DNA from: Saprospirales bacterium GYS_P2D
GTDB taxonomy: Bacteria > Bacteroidota > Bacteroidia > Chitinophagales > Saprospiraceae
DNA: 64,000 nucleotides
Direction of reading: 5' to 3'
NCBI GenBank assembly: GCA_009833045.1
Contig: WUUP01000003.1
Coordinates: 62,001 to 126,000 of the forward strand
In this document: positions 36,810 through 45,565 of the stretch, piece by piece
Position numbering within the stretch: position 1 is the first letter of the stretch
Layout: the number at the start of each line of letters is the position of its first letter
Program-made: the position numbers and the translations under genes
Notes under the pieces: model-generated
What the model saw: the letters and a program-made list of their open reading frames with translations, nothing else
Databases searched by the model: none
What the model was told of the DNA's origin: nothing

Positions 36810-39191
36810 ATGACCTTATCTCTACGATACATTTTGATCTCCTTAGCGGGAATATTCTTATTCAGCTGTCAAGAAGACAGTAGCTCATCGACATCTCCCA
36901 TACTCACGACTGATGATAGAGCCATGCTGACTGTAGTGCCTCTACCCTACTCAGTGGACCTGGATGATCATAGTTTTCAGGTAAGTAAAAACATCAGCTG
37001 GGATCTGGACAATGCAACCGATCCAGTAGCTCGACAGGCATTTAATAGTTTTCAAGAATGGGCGGATCAATCGCTCAGAGGCGAAGCTGAATGGAGTATA
37101 TCTCTGCAGACCGAGACGGACGCTCCGGCTACTCCATCGAGCCAGATGAATGAGTCCTACACTCTCCTCATTGACGAAAGTCGAGTCACCCTCCAAGCTA
37201 ATAATGGGATAGGCATCGAGCGGGGTCTACAGACACTCCGACAGCTCGTAAATCAGGGGCAGATGACTACCCTGCAGACAGGCGAAATCTATGATGAGCC
37301 ACGATATGCATGGCGAGGCCTCATGATCGATATAGCTCGAAAATGGATCCCAAAAACCAAACTCATCGAGAATATCGACGCAATGGCTGCAGCCAAACTC
37401 AATGTACTACACCTACATCTATCAGATGATCAGGCGCATCGAGTGGAGTCACTCGTTTATCCTCAGCTACACCAACAAAGCAGCCGTGGCAACTATCTCA
37501 GCCAAGTCGACATCAAAGAGCTGGTCAAATATGCCGGACTGAGAGGTATTAGGATCGTACCAGAGTTTGACATGCCGAGTCATATGAGCTCATGGATAGC
37601 AGCCTATCCAGAGCTGGGCAGTAGCTCAGAGCCTGTAGAGCTCATCGATCAGTATGGTGTATATCCTCATGTCATCAATCCCATCAATGGAGACACCTAT
37701 GTATTCTTAGCCAAATTCATACAGGAGATGGCCGGCTTATTTCCAGATCAATACATACACATCGGTGGAGAAGAAGTCATCCCGAATCAGTGGGTGAGTA
37801 ATCCTGATATCGTAGCATTTATGAAGGATAAAGGCCTCAATAATCCCGTCGATCTGCAGGCCTACTTCACTCTCCGAGTAGATGACATCCTCAATCGTGC
37901 AGGCAAAAGAATGATGGGTAGAGACGATATCCTCCATCCGAATCTGGTCAAAAACAACGCTCTCATACAGGTCTGGCGCTCACGAGAGGCCGCTATAGAC
38001 GCTATCAATGCTGGACACAGTATCGTACAGTCAAAAGGCTGGGAGCTCGATCAAAAGCCGAGCCTCTCTCGACTCTATGCGAATGACCCTGAGACCCTAC
38101 CCGCATCTATGACAATCAATGCAGATAGCACCGACTGGCAAGCCTATCAGCTCAGTATCCAGGCTCCAGGAACTAATGGTCAGAAGGGTGTTTTATTTCT
38201 CTTTGGCCAGAAGACTGGTCAGGTATCTGGAATCCTCAATTATCTCAACCAAAATCATGTATTTGAATCGGGTAGCATAGCAGATGGCCAGTTAAGATTT
38301 GAGTATGAATCACACAGCGGCCCTGTACTGGCACGTATGCAGCTATCTGATGATGCCCTCTCTGGGGATCTTTTTATGTCATTTGCTACCATGAATGTAG
38401 CTGGCGAACTCGTAGGTGGTGATGATCGAGAGACAGGCATCATGCTACCAAGATTTGTCAAGAGTGCTCCTCCTACCGAGGCCGCCTTGGCACGGATCAT
38501 CGGGGGTGAGGCTACCCTATGGTCTGAGTGGGTCTCTCCCGCTAATATCAACTCACGCCTATGGCCCTCAGCACTGGCTGTCGCCGAAAAACTATGGTCT
38601 CCAAAATCTCATACTACAGACGCTGATGATCTATATCGTCGTACAGCAGCATGGATGAATCAAGAATATATCAGTACGAAAGAGCATCAGCTGGTCGCTC
38701 TCCAAAAAGCAGGACTCAATGCTCAAGAAATCGTGGCTATGAACGAATTTATCAACCTTCTCGAAGAAGTAAAGTACTATGGCCGCTGGAGTACTAATCC
38801 ACAGCATAGCATCAACTCGCCACTTGATGGGCTGGCTGATCTCGCACCCGTAGAGTCTATAAAGGCCAGAGCATTCAAAAAAGAGGTAGCAGCCTACGTC
38901 GCCACACCGACCGAAGCGCACAAGAATAAACTCATCAAGACACTACAACGATGGATCAGCATATATCCCATCATCGCAGGAAAGCTAAAGTCGTCCAGCT
39001 ATAAGTATGGTCATTTTGAGCTCTCGGCGCTCCGTGATCTAAGTGCTCTCGCTATGAAAAAGCTACAAGGCAAGACATACACTCCTGAGGATCTCAACTA
39101 CTATAAAAAACTAATACCTCAGCTCTACAATGGTAGTAATGGATATCTCTTGGCACCTGCCGGTGGCCTGATTCAGTTGATAGAGAGTTAG
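36810..39191 (+). CDS. GH20 beta-N-acetylhexosaminidase lipoprotein with altered catalytic pair
   Basis: Secreted family 20 glycoside hydrolase, 793 residues, expected to release terminal GlcNAc or GalNAc. A lipoprotein signal ends at LFSC (Cys20). The N-terminal GH20b domain is at about 40-165, the TIM barrel at about 170-620, and a Ser/Gly-rich insertion at about 435-555 interrupts the barrel. The family signature HxGGDE reads HIGGEE (His317 to Glu322): the Asp that normally orients the substrate acetamido group is Glu321, while the acid/base Glu322 is kept. Further on GWDE-type GRDD replaces the usual Trp. Activity or specificity may differ. Its TAG stop begins a heptamer array (39189). 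Confidence 0.88.
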   Translation: MTLSLRYILISLAGIFLFSCQEDSSSSTSPILTTDDRAMLTVVPLPYSVDLDDHSFQVSKNISWDLDNATDPVARQAFNSFQEWADQSLRGEAEWSISLQTETDAPATPSSQMNESYTLLIDESRVTLQANNGIGIERGLQTLRQLVNQGQMTTLQTGEIYDEPRYAWRGLMIDIARKWIPKTKLIENIDAMAAAKLNVLHLHLSDDQAHRVESLVYPQLHQQSSRGNYLSQVDIKELVKYAGLRGIRIVPEFDMPSHMSSWIAAYPELGSSSEPVELIDQYGVYPHVINPINGDTYVFLAKFIQEMAGLFPDQYIHIGGEEVIPNQWVSNPDIVAFMKDKGLNNPVDLQAYFTLRVDDILNRAGKRMMGRDDILHPNLVKNNALIQVWRSREAAIDAINAGHSIVQSKGWELDQKPSLSRLYANDPETLPASMTINADSTDWQAYQLSIQAPGTNGQKGVLFLFGQKTGQVSGILNYLNQNHVFESGSIADGQLRFEYESHSGPVLARMQLSDDALSGDLFMSFATMNVAGELVGGDDRETGIMLPRFVKSAPPTEAALARIIGGEATLWSEWVSPANINSRLWPSALAVAEKLWSPKSHTTDADDLYRRTAAWMNQEYISTKEHQLVALQKAGLNAQEIVAMNEFINLLEEVKYYGRWSTNPQHSINSPLDGLADLAPVESIKARAFKKEVAAYVATPTEAHKNKLIKTLQRWISIYPIIAGKLKSSSYKYGHFELSALRDLSALAMKKLQGKTYTPEDLNYYKKLIPQLYNGSNGYLLAPAGGLIQLIES

Positions 39192-39251
39192 TCTTTAGTC
39201 TTTAGTCTTTAGTCTTTAGTCTTTAGTCTTTAGTCTTTAGTCTTTAGTCGG
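39189..39251 (+). repeat. Heptanucleotide array TAGTCTT x8 plus TAGTCGG
   Basis: Eight perfect TAGTCTT units (39189-39244) and one TAGTCGG unit. The first TAG is the stop codon of the GH20 gene. The terminal variant unit equals the unit of the array at 51274. Confidence 0.95.
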
Positions 39252-39367
39252 CCAATACAGTACGTGCTATGGAGTTCCCAGTTGGCAGTGTTCAGTTTGC
39301 AATTTATAGGATACCAACAAAACGAATTAAACAAGAATACTAATCAAACTAGAACACTCGAAATAAG
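39252..39367 (+). repeat. Spacer with CAGTTTGCAATTT block and first A/C-rich unit
   Basis: Contains GTTCAGTTTGCAATTT (related to GTTCAATTCGCAATTT at 51363) and one A/C-rich unit starting ACGAATTAAACAAGAATAC at 39322. The same order, heptamers then this block then A/C-rich units, recurs after 51336. Confidence 0.65.
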
Positions 39368-39486
39368 TAGTCAGTAGTCAGTAGTCAGTAGTCAGTAGTC
39401 AGTAGTCAGTAGTCAGTAGTCAGTAGTCAGTAGTCAGTAGTCAGTAGTCAGTAGTCAGTAGTCAGTAGTCAGTAGTCAGTAGTCAG
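39368..39486 (+). repeat. Heptanucleotide array TAGTCAG x17
   Basis: Seventeen perfect, uninterrupted TAGTCAG units. Seven is not a multiple of three, so TAG occurs in all three frames. Perfect identity suggests recent expansion by slippage and likely length variation among strains. Confidence 0.97.
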
Positions 39487-39655
39487 TTAACAAAACAAAA
39501 ATCCACCACCGAACTATCAAAACAATAAAACTAATTAAACAAGAAAACACACCAAACGAGAACACCTGAAGCAAATAATCGCACGAATTAAACAAGAACA
39601 CAAATAAAACAAGAACACTTAAAAAACATCGAGACCACAACATAAATGTAATTTT
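39487..39655 (+). repeat. A/C-rich degenerate repeat units upstream of dgt
   Basis: T-poor stretch with two units of about 45-52 bp, starting at 39530 (ACTAATTAAACAAGAAAACA) and 39583 (ACGAATTAAACAAGAACACA). Each holds two copies of a 12-mer like AAACAAGAACAC about 17 bp apart. No gene is supported; the minus-strand frame across it is only the repeat read backwards. Confidence 0.65.
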
Positions 39656-39660
39656 ACTGC

Positions 39661-41043
39661 ATGGATTGGAGCAGTTGTCATTCAGAGCGTAGATCGGGGA
39701 CCTCAAAGACTAAGGAGGTGCCTCGTACGGAGTATCAGCGAGACTATGATCGCTTGATATTCGCATCCTCATTCAGACGACTGCAAAATAAGACACAGGT
39801 CTTCCCATTGCCTGGGAGTACCTTCGTGCACAATCGACTGACCCATAGCCTCGAGGTCGCCTCAGTGGGTCGCAGCCTCGGCAAGATCGTAGGTGATCAT
39901 ATCGCAGCGAAGCTCATCGCCGCCGATGATGAGCGCTCTCAGCAGTTTTATCGCTATGACCTGAGCAGTGTGATCGCATCGGCCTGTCTGGCGCATGATA
40001 TCGGGAATCCCGCATTCGGGCACTCTGGAGAGAAGGCCATCTCTAACTATTTCATCGAGAATAAGGATATGCAGATCGAGGGTCGGTCCCTGCGATCATT
40101 CTTTTCTGATGGAGAGTGGATGGACCTGATCAACTTTGAGGGCAATGCGAATGCCATACGAGTTCTCACTCACGCCTACAGAGATAAGCCTGTCGGAGGT
40201 ATGCGCCTCACGATGACTACCCTCGCTTCTATCCTCAAATATCCCTGTGAGTCTACAGCCGTAGACCGCAGCTACTATCATCGCAAGAAGTATGGTTTCT
40301 TTCAGTCGGAGAAGGAGACCTTCCTCGATATCGTACAGGAGCTGGGTATGATACTTGAGTCAGATCAGCCATTGATCTATAAGCGGCACCCCTTCGTATA
40401 TCTCGTAGAGGCAGCGGATGACATCTGCTATCGCATCATCGATATGGAAGACGCACATCGCCTCGGGATCATCAGCAAGAAAATGGTGAGCGAAGCATAT
40501 CTCAATATTCTCGAGCACCTTAATCGCCCAGAGGATGATGTCTCTCGAGTAAAAGACACCTTCAATAAAATCATGGATGCCAATGACTCTATCGCCTATC
40601 TCCGAGCGAAAAGCATCAATGCGCTGACTCTGGAGACGGCAGATGTATTCCTCAAGCATCAGCAGGAAATCATCAATGGCACATTCAATGATACGCTGAT
40701 CGACCATATCGAAAAAAGCTGTGGAGCACTCAAAGAAGTAATTCGACTCTCGGTAGAGCATATCTACAATCATCATTCCGTCATCGAGATCGAGATCACG
40801 GGCTACCATGTCATGAGCCATCTCTTGGATTTATTCGTCCCGGCGGTACTACGGACTCAGATGGTCGGTACCGATCGGATGGCACAGCGACTGATACCAC
40901 TACAGTTTAGAGAGTTTGAGACATCGGACTCCCCTTATGTCAAGGTCATGAGTATCGTTGATTTCATATCTGGGATGACAGACGCCTATGCTACGGAGTT
41001 TTATCGTAAGACTACAGGTATTGACATCTCTAAGCATCGGTAG
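39661..41043 (+). CDS. dgt: Deoxyguanosinetriphosphate triphosphohydrolase (dGTPase)
   Basis: HD-domain enzyme of 460 residues that hydrolyses dGTP (or other dNTPs) to the nucleoside and triphosphate, influencing dNTP pools and phage resistance. The signature regions are YQRDYDRLIFASSFRRLQNK (about 22-41), TQVFPLPGSTFVHNRLTHSL (about 42-61) and the HD metal site in CLAHDIGNPAFGHSGEKAI (about 112-130), with INFEGNANAIRVL (about 158-170) after it. The ATG at 39661 lies only a few bases after the A/C-rich repeat, so its promoter must be inside or before the repeat zone. Family identity is clear. Confidence 0.94.
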   Translation: MDWSSCHSERRSGTSKTKEVPRTEYQRDYDRLIFASSFRRLQNKTQVFPLPGSTFVHNRLTHSLEVASVGRSLGKIVGDHIAAKLIAADDERSQQFYRYDLSSVIASACLAHDIGNPAFGHSGEKAISNYFIENKDMQIEGRSLRSFFSDGEWMDLINFEGNANAIRVLTHAYRDKPVGGMRLTMTTLASILKYPCESTAVDRSYYHRKKYGFFQSEKETFLDIVQELGMILESDQPLIYKRHPFVYLVEAADDICYRIIDMEDAHRLGIISKKMVSEAYLNILEHLNRPEDDVSRVKDTFNKIMDANDSIAYLRAKSINALTLETADVFLKHQQEIINGTFNDTLIDHIEKSCGALKEVIRLSVEHIYNHHSVIEIEITGYHVMSHLLDLFVPAVLRTQMVGTDRMAQRLIPLQFREFETSDSPYVKVMSIVDFISGMTDAYATEFYRKTTGIDISKHR

Positions 41044-41159
41044 AGCTTCATTTTATCGCAGCTTATGAGATCATATGTCTCCATGGCTTCTACAATATTT
41101 TTGATTAAAACACGAAAAACAACATGTTAAATAGTTCTTTCCCACGAGCATATGTGAGT

Positions 41160-41299
41160 GAATGGCGTAAAGAAATCGTGAATCCTTGTAGCGATTTTAG
41201 CCATTCATGAACGGTTTTCGACTGATAAGGAGAAAATTGCCTTTGGGAAAGTCTCCTTTCTTTTGGTTCGTTTTCTTTGGAGAAGCAAAGAAAATGAAC
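41160..41299 (+). repeat. Three-hairpin structured intergenic element
   Basis: Within the 743-bp gap after dgt there are three consecutive inverted repeats: GAATGGC/GCCATTC with inner AAATCG/CGATTT (41160-41206), AAGGAGA/TCTCCTT (41227-41258) and GTTCGTTTTCTTTG/CAAAGAAAATGAAC (41266-41299, one G-T pair). The open frame through it (41207-41446) translates to an Arg/Phe-rich peptide typical of spurious frames in dispersed repeats. The element looks like a dispersed palindromic repeat or a structured RNA; I cannot tell which. The remaining gap shows no gene. Confidence 0.45.
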
Positions 41300-41631
41300 A
41301 AGCAAACCGAACTCAAAGGAAGAAATGCCTGGACTTCTGTCAAGCCTGAAGTACGAGTATCTCTTCAGAATACCATCTTCAAGAAAGGAATCTCCCAAAT
41401 AGGGTCGAATACAAATCACTATTTTAACATTTTAGTGGAGATGTAGACTCCTGTAGTCCATCAGTAGATTTTAACACTTCTGAGCTGTCTTATCTTGCAG
41501 CTATAACCCTAATAACACTTTTTATAACGAAACCAATCTTCCATGAAAAGAATCCATCCAAAACGAAGCGTATTCTGACGCAAAAGAAAAAAGCAATTTC
41601 GGGATAGTTTTAGTGATTTTATTTCAGGTGA

Positions 41632-41665
41632 CAAGCTGACGGATCCAGGTAGATTCGTCAGCTTG
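41632..41665 (+). terminator. Terminator-like hairpin before the metalloprotease gene
   Basis: Perfect 10-bp arms CAAGCTGACG and CGTCAGCTTG with a 14-base loop, followed by ATTTTTA. No gene lies shortly upstream on this strand (dgt ends 590 bp away), so it may end an untranslated RNA or be regulatory. Confidence 0.4.
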
Positions 41666-41786
41666 ATTTTTAGCTCTCCACCATAGAGAGGCCTGGGATG
41701 ACTATGCCTAAACTATCCTCCTACATCCCAATCTCAATAACCAACAAGCGTCAGAAGTGACTACCATCAACATACTTCATGCTATC

Positions 41787-43229
41787 ATGAGGCTGGTACT
41801 GCTATGTACCACATTGATCTCGCCAATACTGGCGCAGCACTATCAGTGTGTGGCCATCCAGAGCCCTCATATACATGAGCCAGCAGCCTATCAATCCTCA
41901 CTAAAGAATCAACAGGCTACTGACAGCATCTCTGCAAGTATCTATGTAGATGAGTTTTTCTTAGATGAGTATGCAGATGCTGCGGCAGCAGGATCTTATA
42001 TCACACAGCTCACTCAGAGAGTATCCTACATATATGAGGGCATAGATATTCATATCTCTTGGACCATCATTGAGACTCCGATACACATCGATGACTATCA
42101 GTCTATCGGGGCTACATTGAATGAACTCAGGGCTGCCTTGCCCTGCGATCAGCATAGCGATCTATCGATGCTACTCTCAGGCACTACAGGTCTTACAGGA
42201 GCAGGCTCTTATACTGGTGGATTATTCAGCTCGACTGATGCTATCGGTATGATCTCGACATATGGCGATGCCCATTCAGAGGACTACTCTTGGGATATAC
42301 ATGCGCTCGCTCATGAAATAGGGCACATCCTCGGAGCCTCTCACACAGAGGACTGCGTCTGGGGTGACGCATATGACACAGCCATAGACGCATGCGGTGT
42401 ACCCGATATCTGCAATACAGCTACTATACCTGAGGGTGGTGGTACTATCATGAGTAATTGCCATCTGAATCCCGTTGGCGTAGATCTATCTCAAGGATTT
42501 CACCCATGGGTAGCTCATCGTATCAAACGCAATGTGCAACTATATCGGAGTCAAGCTGCCATCAATGCGAAAACCGCTATCAGACATGACATCAGAGATA
42601 GCCTTATCATAATTCCTTCTTTCGCTGAGCAGCTCCCGAGCCAGCACGACGGAGCTACCAAGAGTCGATGGATCGCTCTACAGGCATCCCAAGATGTGAC
42701 GATATCTCTATCCAGCTGTGGCGAAGGAGTAGATACTCGACTGACTCTCTATCAAGAAGACTGCCAAAGCCTCACTGAGATAGCGGCCAGTGATGACGAC
42801 TGCTATAGTGGTGGACTTAACTGGTATGCGGCCGAGATCGGCTCAATAGATTTGGCTCAAGGCCAAAAATACTATATAGTCGCTGACAATAAATGGTCTG
42901 ACAAAGGCTACACAATCACACTGACAGTAGAGCAATGGTCTGATCTCTGTTCCAACGGCATCAAAGACCCAACTGAATCAGGCATAGACTGTGGAGGATC
43001 ATGTGCCCCCTGCACTAATCCTATGCCCAAATGTACCAGCGAAACACTCCCTGACACCATCACTCAGTCCACTATCTGCCATATGAATATGGAGCTAAAC
43101 TACCAAGGAATGGTCATGGACAGGGCAGATCTCGCCCTGCGATCGCCTGTGGCTACGAGCTTGAAAGCAGGATTTGCCATAGAGGCCGGTAGCACTCTCG
43201 AAATTTCGACCGATACCTGTGAAGAATAA
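41787..43229 (+). CDS. Secreted zinc metalloprotease (reprolysin/M12B-like)
   Basis: Exported zincin of about 480 residues. I start at ATG 41787 because MRLVLLCTTLISPILAQ is a clean signal peptide; a GTG at 41757 would add ten residues. The metzincin motif is HEIGHILGASH with the downstream Met-turn TIMSNC. Residues about 245-385 look like a PPC-type beta domain (RWIALQASQDVTISLSSCGE), then a Cys-rich SNGIKDPTESGIDCGGSCAP motif common in Bacteroidota surface proteins, and a short C-terminal region (SLKAGFAIEAGSTLEI). No T9SS sorting domain is obvious. Protease class is confident; substrate unknown. Confidence 0.88.
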   Translation: MRLVLLCTTLISPILAQHYQCVAIQSPHIHEPAAYQSSLKNQQATDSISASIYVDEFFLDEYADAAAAGSYITQLTQRVSYIYEGIDIHISWTIIETPIHIDDYQSIGATLNELRAALPCDQHSDLSMLLSGTTGLTGAGSYTGGLFSSTDAIGMISTYGDAHSEDYSWDIHALAHEIGHILGASHTEDCVWGDAYDTAIDACGVPDICNTATIPEGGGTIMSNCHLNPVGVDLSQGFHPWVAHRIKRNVQLYRSQAAINAKTAIRHDIRDSLIIIPSFAEQLPSQHDGATKSRWIALQASQDVTISLSSCGEGVDTRLTLYQEDCQSLTEIAASDDDCYSGGLNWYAAEIGSIDLAQGQKYYIVADNKWSDKGYTITLTVEQWSDLCSNGIKDPTESGIDCGGSCAPCTNPMPKCTSETLPDTITQSTICHMNMELNYQGMVMDRADLALRSPVATSLKAGFAIEAGSTLEISTDTCEE

Positions 43230-43286
43230 CAAATGAAGCGTCTCCATAGCAGGAGAAAACAGTAACTTGTCTACAAACAGACTATC

Positions 43287-44135
43287 ATGCTACGAGTAGA
43301 AAATACGACCTCTGGCCATCATCGCAGAGATGGAGAAAACTATCTGCTGACCCCAGAAGAAATCGCTCAATATCACGAGCAAGGATACATAGTCATCAAT
43401 GATGTGCTGACAGAAGAAGAGCTACAGGTCATCGATCCTTGGTTTGATCACTTTGTCTCAGGAGCAGAGGCTGACCAGATGGGCCGGGACTTCTGTGATA
43501 TGTCGCAGCCTTATGGCACTCCGATGGAAGAGTTTCAACTGGTGAATGCTATGCTGCCGAGCCACTATCGACCAGAGATCGCTGACAATATCTACCATCG
43601 CATCTCCCAAAACATAGCGAATCAACTCTATCAAGCTGGCGACTGCGCCATGGACTACGAGCAATTTTTGGCTAAGAAGCCTAATAAAGAAGCAGCAGAA
43701 TTCGCCATGCATCAGGATCTGGGCTACTGGCCAAAGACTAAGAATACCTGGACAGCGACATTCTCGCTGGCACTTACCAACTCAGATCTCATCAATGGCT
43801 GCCTACATCTCATACCCGGCACTAATAAAGAAGATCAACTCAGAAAACATGTACCTAAATCCTACAACAACGGTGATGGATCGAGAGACGACTCTCACAC
43901 TTTAGTCATCGAGACTCATCCTGATGAGCAGATCATCTATCTCCCTGTGAGACGTGGTAGCATGACCATACATGACGAGCGAATCGTCCATGGCTCTGGT
44001 GGCAATCAGTCCGATACCTGGCGAAAGACCTATATCATCGCATATAGAGATGTAGAGACCATAGCTGAAGAACGAGCGCTGGGATTCACCCATTCTCATA
44101 ATGACGAGGTCAATTGGTCAGAGATCATTCACTGA
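43287..44135 (+). CDS. Phytanoyl-CoA dioxygenase (PhyH) family protein
   Basis: Fe(II)/2-oxoglutarate-dependent oxygenase of 282 residues with the double-stranded beta-helix of the PhyH family. Metal ligands are the HxD pair in MHQDLGYW (about 138-145) and the distal His in DERIVHGSGGN (about 229-239), followed by the 2-oxoglutarate-binding Arg in WRKTYIIAY. EQGYIVINDVLTEEELQ is the usual N-terminal entry (about 31-47). It is cytoplasmic. The end overlaps the thioredoxin-like gene by 11 bp on the other strand. PhyH members hydroxylate very diverse small molecules, so the substrate is not predictable. Confidence 0.9.
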   Translation: MLRVENTTSGHHRRDGENYLLTPEEIAQYHEQGYIVINDVLTEEELQVIDPWFDHFVSGAEADQMGRDFCDMSQPYGTPMEEFQLVNAMLPSHYRPEIADNIYHRISQNIANQLYQAGDCAMDYEQFLAKKPNKEAAEFAMHQDLGYWPKTKNTWTATFSLALTNSDLINGCLHLIPGTNKEDQLRKHVPKSYNNGDGSRDDSHTLVIETHPDEQIIYLPVRRGSMTIHDERIVHGSGGNQSDTWRKTYIIAYRDVETIAEERALGFTHSHNDEVNWSEIIH

Positions 44136-44589
44136 GCCACTGCTTAAACCTGCCGACGATATCTCGATTACCTTCAGCTCCCAGATAGACTTTTTCGCCT
44201 CGCTTATTGATGATCTCATAGAGAGGCACATTGTAGATCTGATAGTCATCTTGGAGCTGCTCAAAGTCCGTCGACATGACATTAGTGCCATAGATAGACT
44301 GTGCCTCAGTCGTCTGTCTCCAGAGCGCTTCATCTTCATCGATATTGACATTGAGTAGTACGACGCCCTCCGCAGCGAGCTGTTTTCGGACTTCTTCGTA
44401 TTTCTTGAAGTTGCGCAGGCAGGGCTGGCACCATGATGCCCAGAAACTGACATATATCACCTCTCCTCTTAGATCAGATAGCTGCTCTTGCTCCATATCC
44501 CAATGCATATATGGGAAGTCGGGCGCTGACTCCTGAGCTGACGATATGACCGCCCATAGAGAGATCAGTGAGATCAATATTATTCTCAT
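44125..44589 (-). CDS. TlpA-like periplasmic thioredoxin
   Basis: Exported thioredoxin-fold protein of 154 residues with a signal peptide (MRIILISLISLWAVISSAQ). The redox motif is WASWCQPC at about 49-56 (CxxC = CQPC), and the cis-Pro loop is YNVPLYE at about 118-124. Together with MsrA, whose stop overlaps its start (TAATG), it probably forms a two-gene redox-repair operon in the envelope, with TlpA supplying reducing equivalents to reduce oxidised MsrA or other proteins. The pairing is inference from overlap; the thioredoxin fold is firm. Confidence 0.9.
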   Translation of the reverse strand: MRIILISLISLWAVISSAQESAPDFPYMHWDMEQEQLSDLRGEVIYVSFWASWCQPCLRNFKKYEEVRKQLAAEGVVLLNVNIDEDEALWRQTTEAQSIYGTNVMSTDFEQLQDDYQIYNVPLYEIINKRGEKVYLGAEGNRDIVGRFKQWLSE

Positions 44590-45272
44590 TATTCGTGGAG
44601 GTGCTGCCCTTCTTTGAGTAGTTCTGGAAATTTCGCTTTGAATTTGTTCAACCGTGGTATCGACACTGAGCGTACGTATGGTTGATTAGGATTTTTCTTT
44701 TCATAGTCTTGATGATAGTCCTCTGCCGCATAAAACGCTTCAAAAGGCACGACCTCTGTCACGATCGGCTTGGCGAATACTTTTTGGCTATCAAGCTCCT
44801 TAATATACTCCTCGGCCAATTGCTTCTCAATTTTATTTTGATAAAAGATTGATGAGCGATACTGACGTCCACGGTCAGGTCCCTGACGATTGAGCGTAGT
44901 AGGGTCTTGGCTACCAAAGAAAACCTGTAGCAAAGTCGAATAGTCGATCATCTCTGGATCATAGTATACCTCTACCGCCTCCGCATGATCGGTGATACCA
45001 TTACTCACCGCTGAGTAGTTAGCATCTTGCTTAGTCCCTCCAGCATAGCCGCTGATCACTTCAGGCACCCCTCTCACTGACTCAAATACTGCCTCTACGC
45101 ACCAGAAGCATCCACTGGCAAAATAGGCTCGCTCATAGTCATCGAGATTTACCTCTGGCTTTACTTCTACCGCTGGGAGCTCTCGCTTCTCTGTGATCTC
45201 TTTTTGGCTATTGCAAGCTGTGTAGGAAGAGAACAAAAAAGCGAAGAATAAAAGTGTGCTATATAACTTCAT
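44589..45272 (-). CDS. msrA: Peptide-methionine (S)-S-oxide reductase, lipoprotein
   Basis: Repairs methionine-S-sulfoxide in proteins; 227 residues from the ATG at 45272. This start gives a lipoprotein signal (MKLYSTLLFFAFLFSSYTAC), while an ATG at 45299 would add nine residues ahead of it. The catalytic motif is FASGCFWCVEAVFE (about 57-70, GCFWC with the nucleophile Cys). Other conserved parts are GYAGGTKQDANYSAVSNGIT and DHAEAVEVYYDP, typical of MsrA. Envelope localisation is thus likely, acting with the coupled TlpA-like protein. No MsrB domain is attached. Confidence 0.93.
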   Translation of the reverse strand: MKLYSTLLFFAFLFSSYTACNSQKEITEKRELPAVEVKPEVNLDDYERAYFASGCFWCVEAVFESVRGVPEVISGYAGGTKQDANYSAVSNGITDHAEAVEVYYDPEMIDYSTLLQVFFGSQDPTTLNRQGPDRGRQYRSSIFYQNKIEKQLAEEYIKELDSQKVFAKPIVTEVVPFEAFYAAEDYHQDYEKKNPNQPYVRSVSIPRLNKFKAKFPELLKEGQHLHE

Positions 45273-45368
45273 ATCTGAATGTCTTTCTGTCTGATACAAA
45301 GGTACAACGTGATGAGAGAGTGAGAAGTTTTGGCCACGACATTAGATGGGTAGATTAGTATAAACAAG

Positions 45369-45475
45369 CTACCAAGAGTGAGATCTGCCAACGCAAAACA
45401 TCTTACCAAGAGCGAGATCTGTCAAATCTTTAAGATTTGGTAGATCTGTGTCTGGCTGACGAGCCAGTATCAAGT
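45369..45475 (+). repeat. Palindromic dispersed repeat, copy A (with a partial copy)
   Basis: A partial copy (ACCAAGAGTGAGATCTGCCA, 45371-45390) is followed by a full copy of about 80 bp. The heart is a 33-bp palindrome: arms 45415-45430 (AGATCTGTCAAATCTT) and 45432-45447, 14 of 16 paired. The trailing GCTGACGAGC and TATCA also occur in copy C. It lies upstream of the Mrr-type gene. Confidence 0.85.
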
Positions 45476-45565
45476 GATTATATGTTTTTAATTTTTTCAT
45501 CGATTTATAAAATGCCTATGCATTCAGTACATTTAATTGTTGAAATTAGAAACAAGGAAGTTCAC

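Noticed and set aside
39189-39486. Possible CRISPR array
   Set aside because: Units are 7 bp with no unique spacers and there are no cas genes.
39476-39706. 76-residue hydrophobic minus-strand frame across the A/C-rich repeat
   Set aside because: It is the T-rich complement of the repeat, overlaps the dgt start and matches no family.
41207-41446. 79-residue plus-strand frame and the opposing 104-residue frame
   Set aside because: Both run through the hairpin element; composition is that of spurious peptides in dispersed repeats.
45437-45565. Longer N-terminus for the Mrr-type endonuclease
   Set aside because: It starts from a TTG inside the palindromic repeat and lacks similarity to Mrr; the ATG at 45566 has a ribosome-binding-site-like AAGGAAG.
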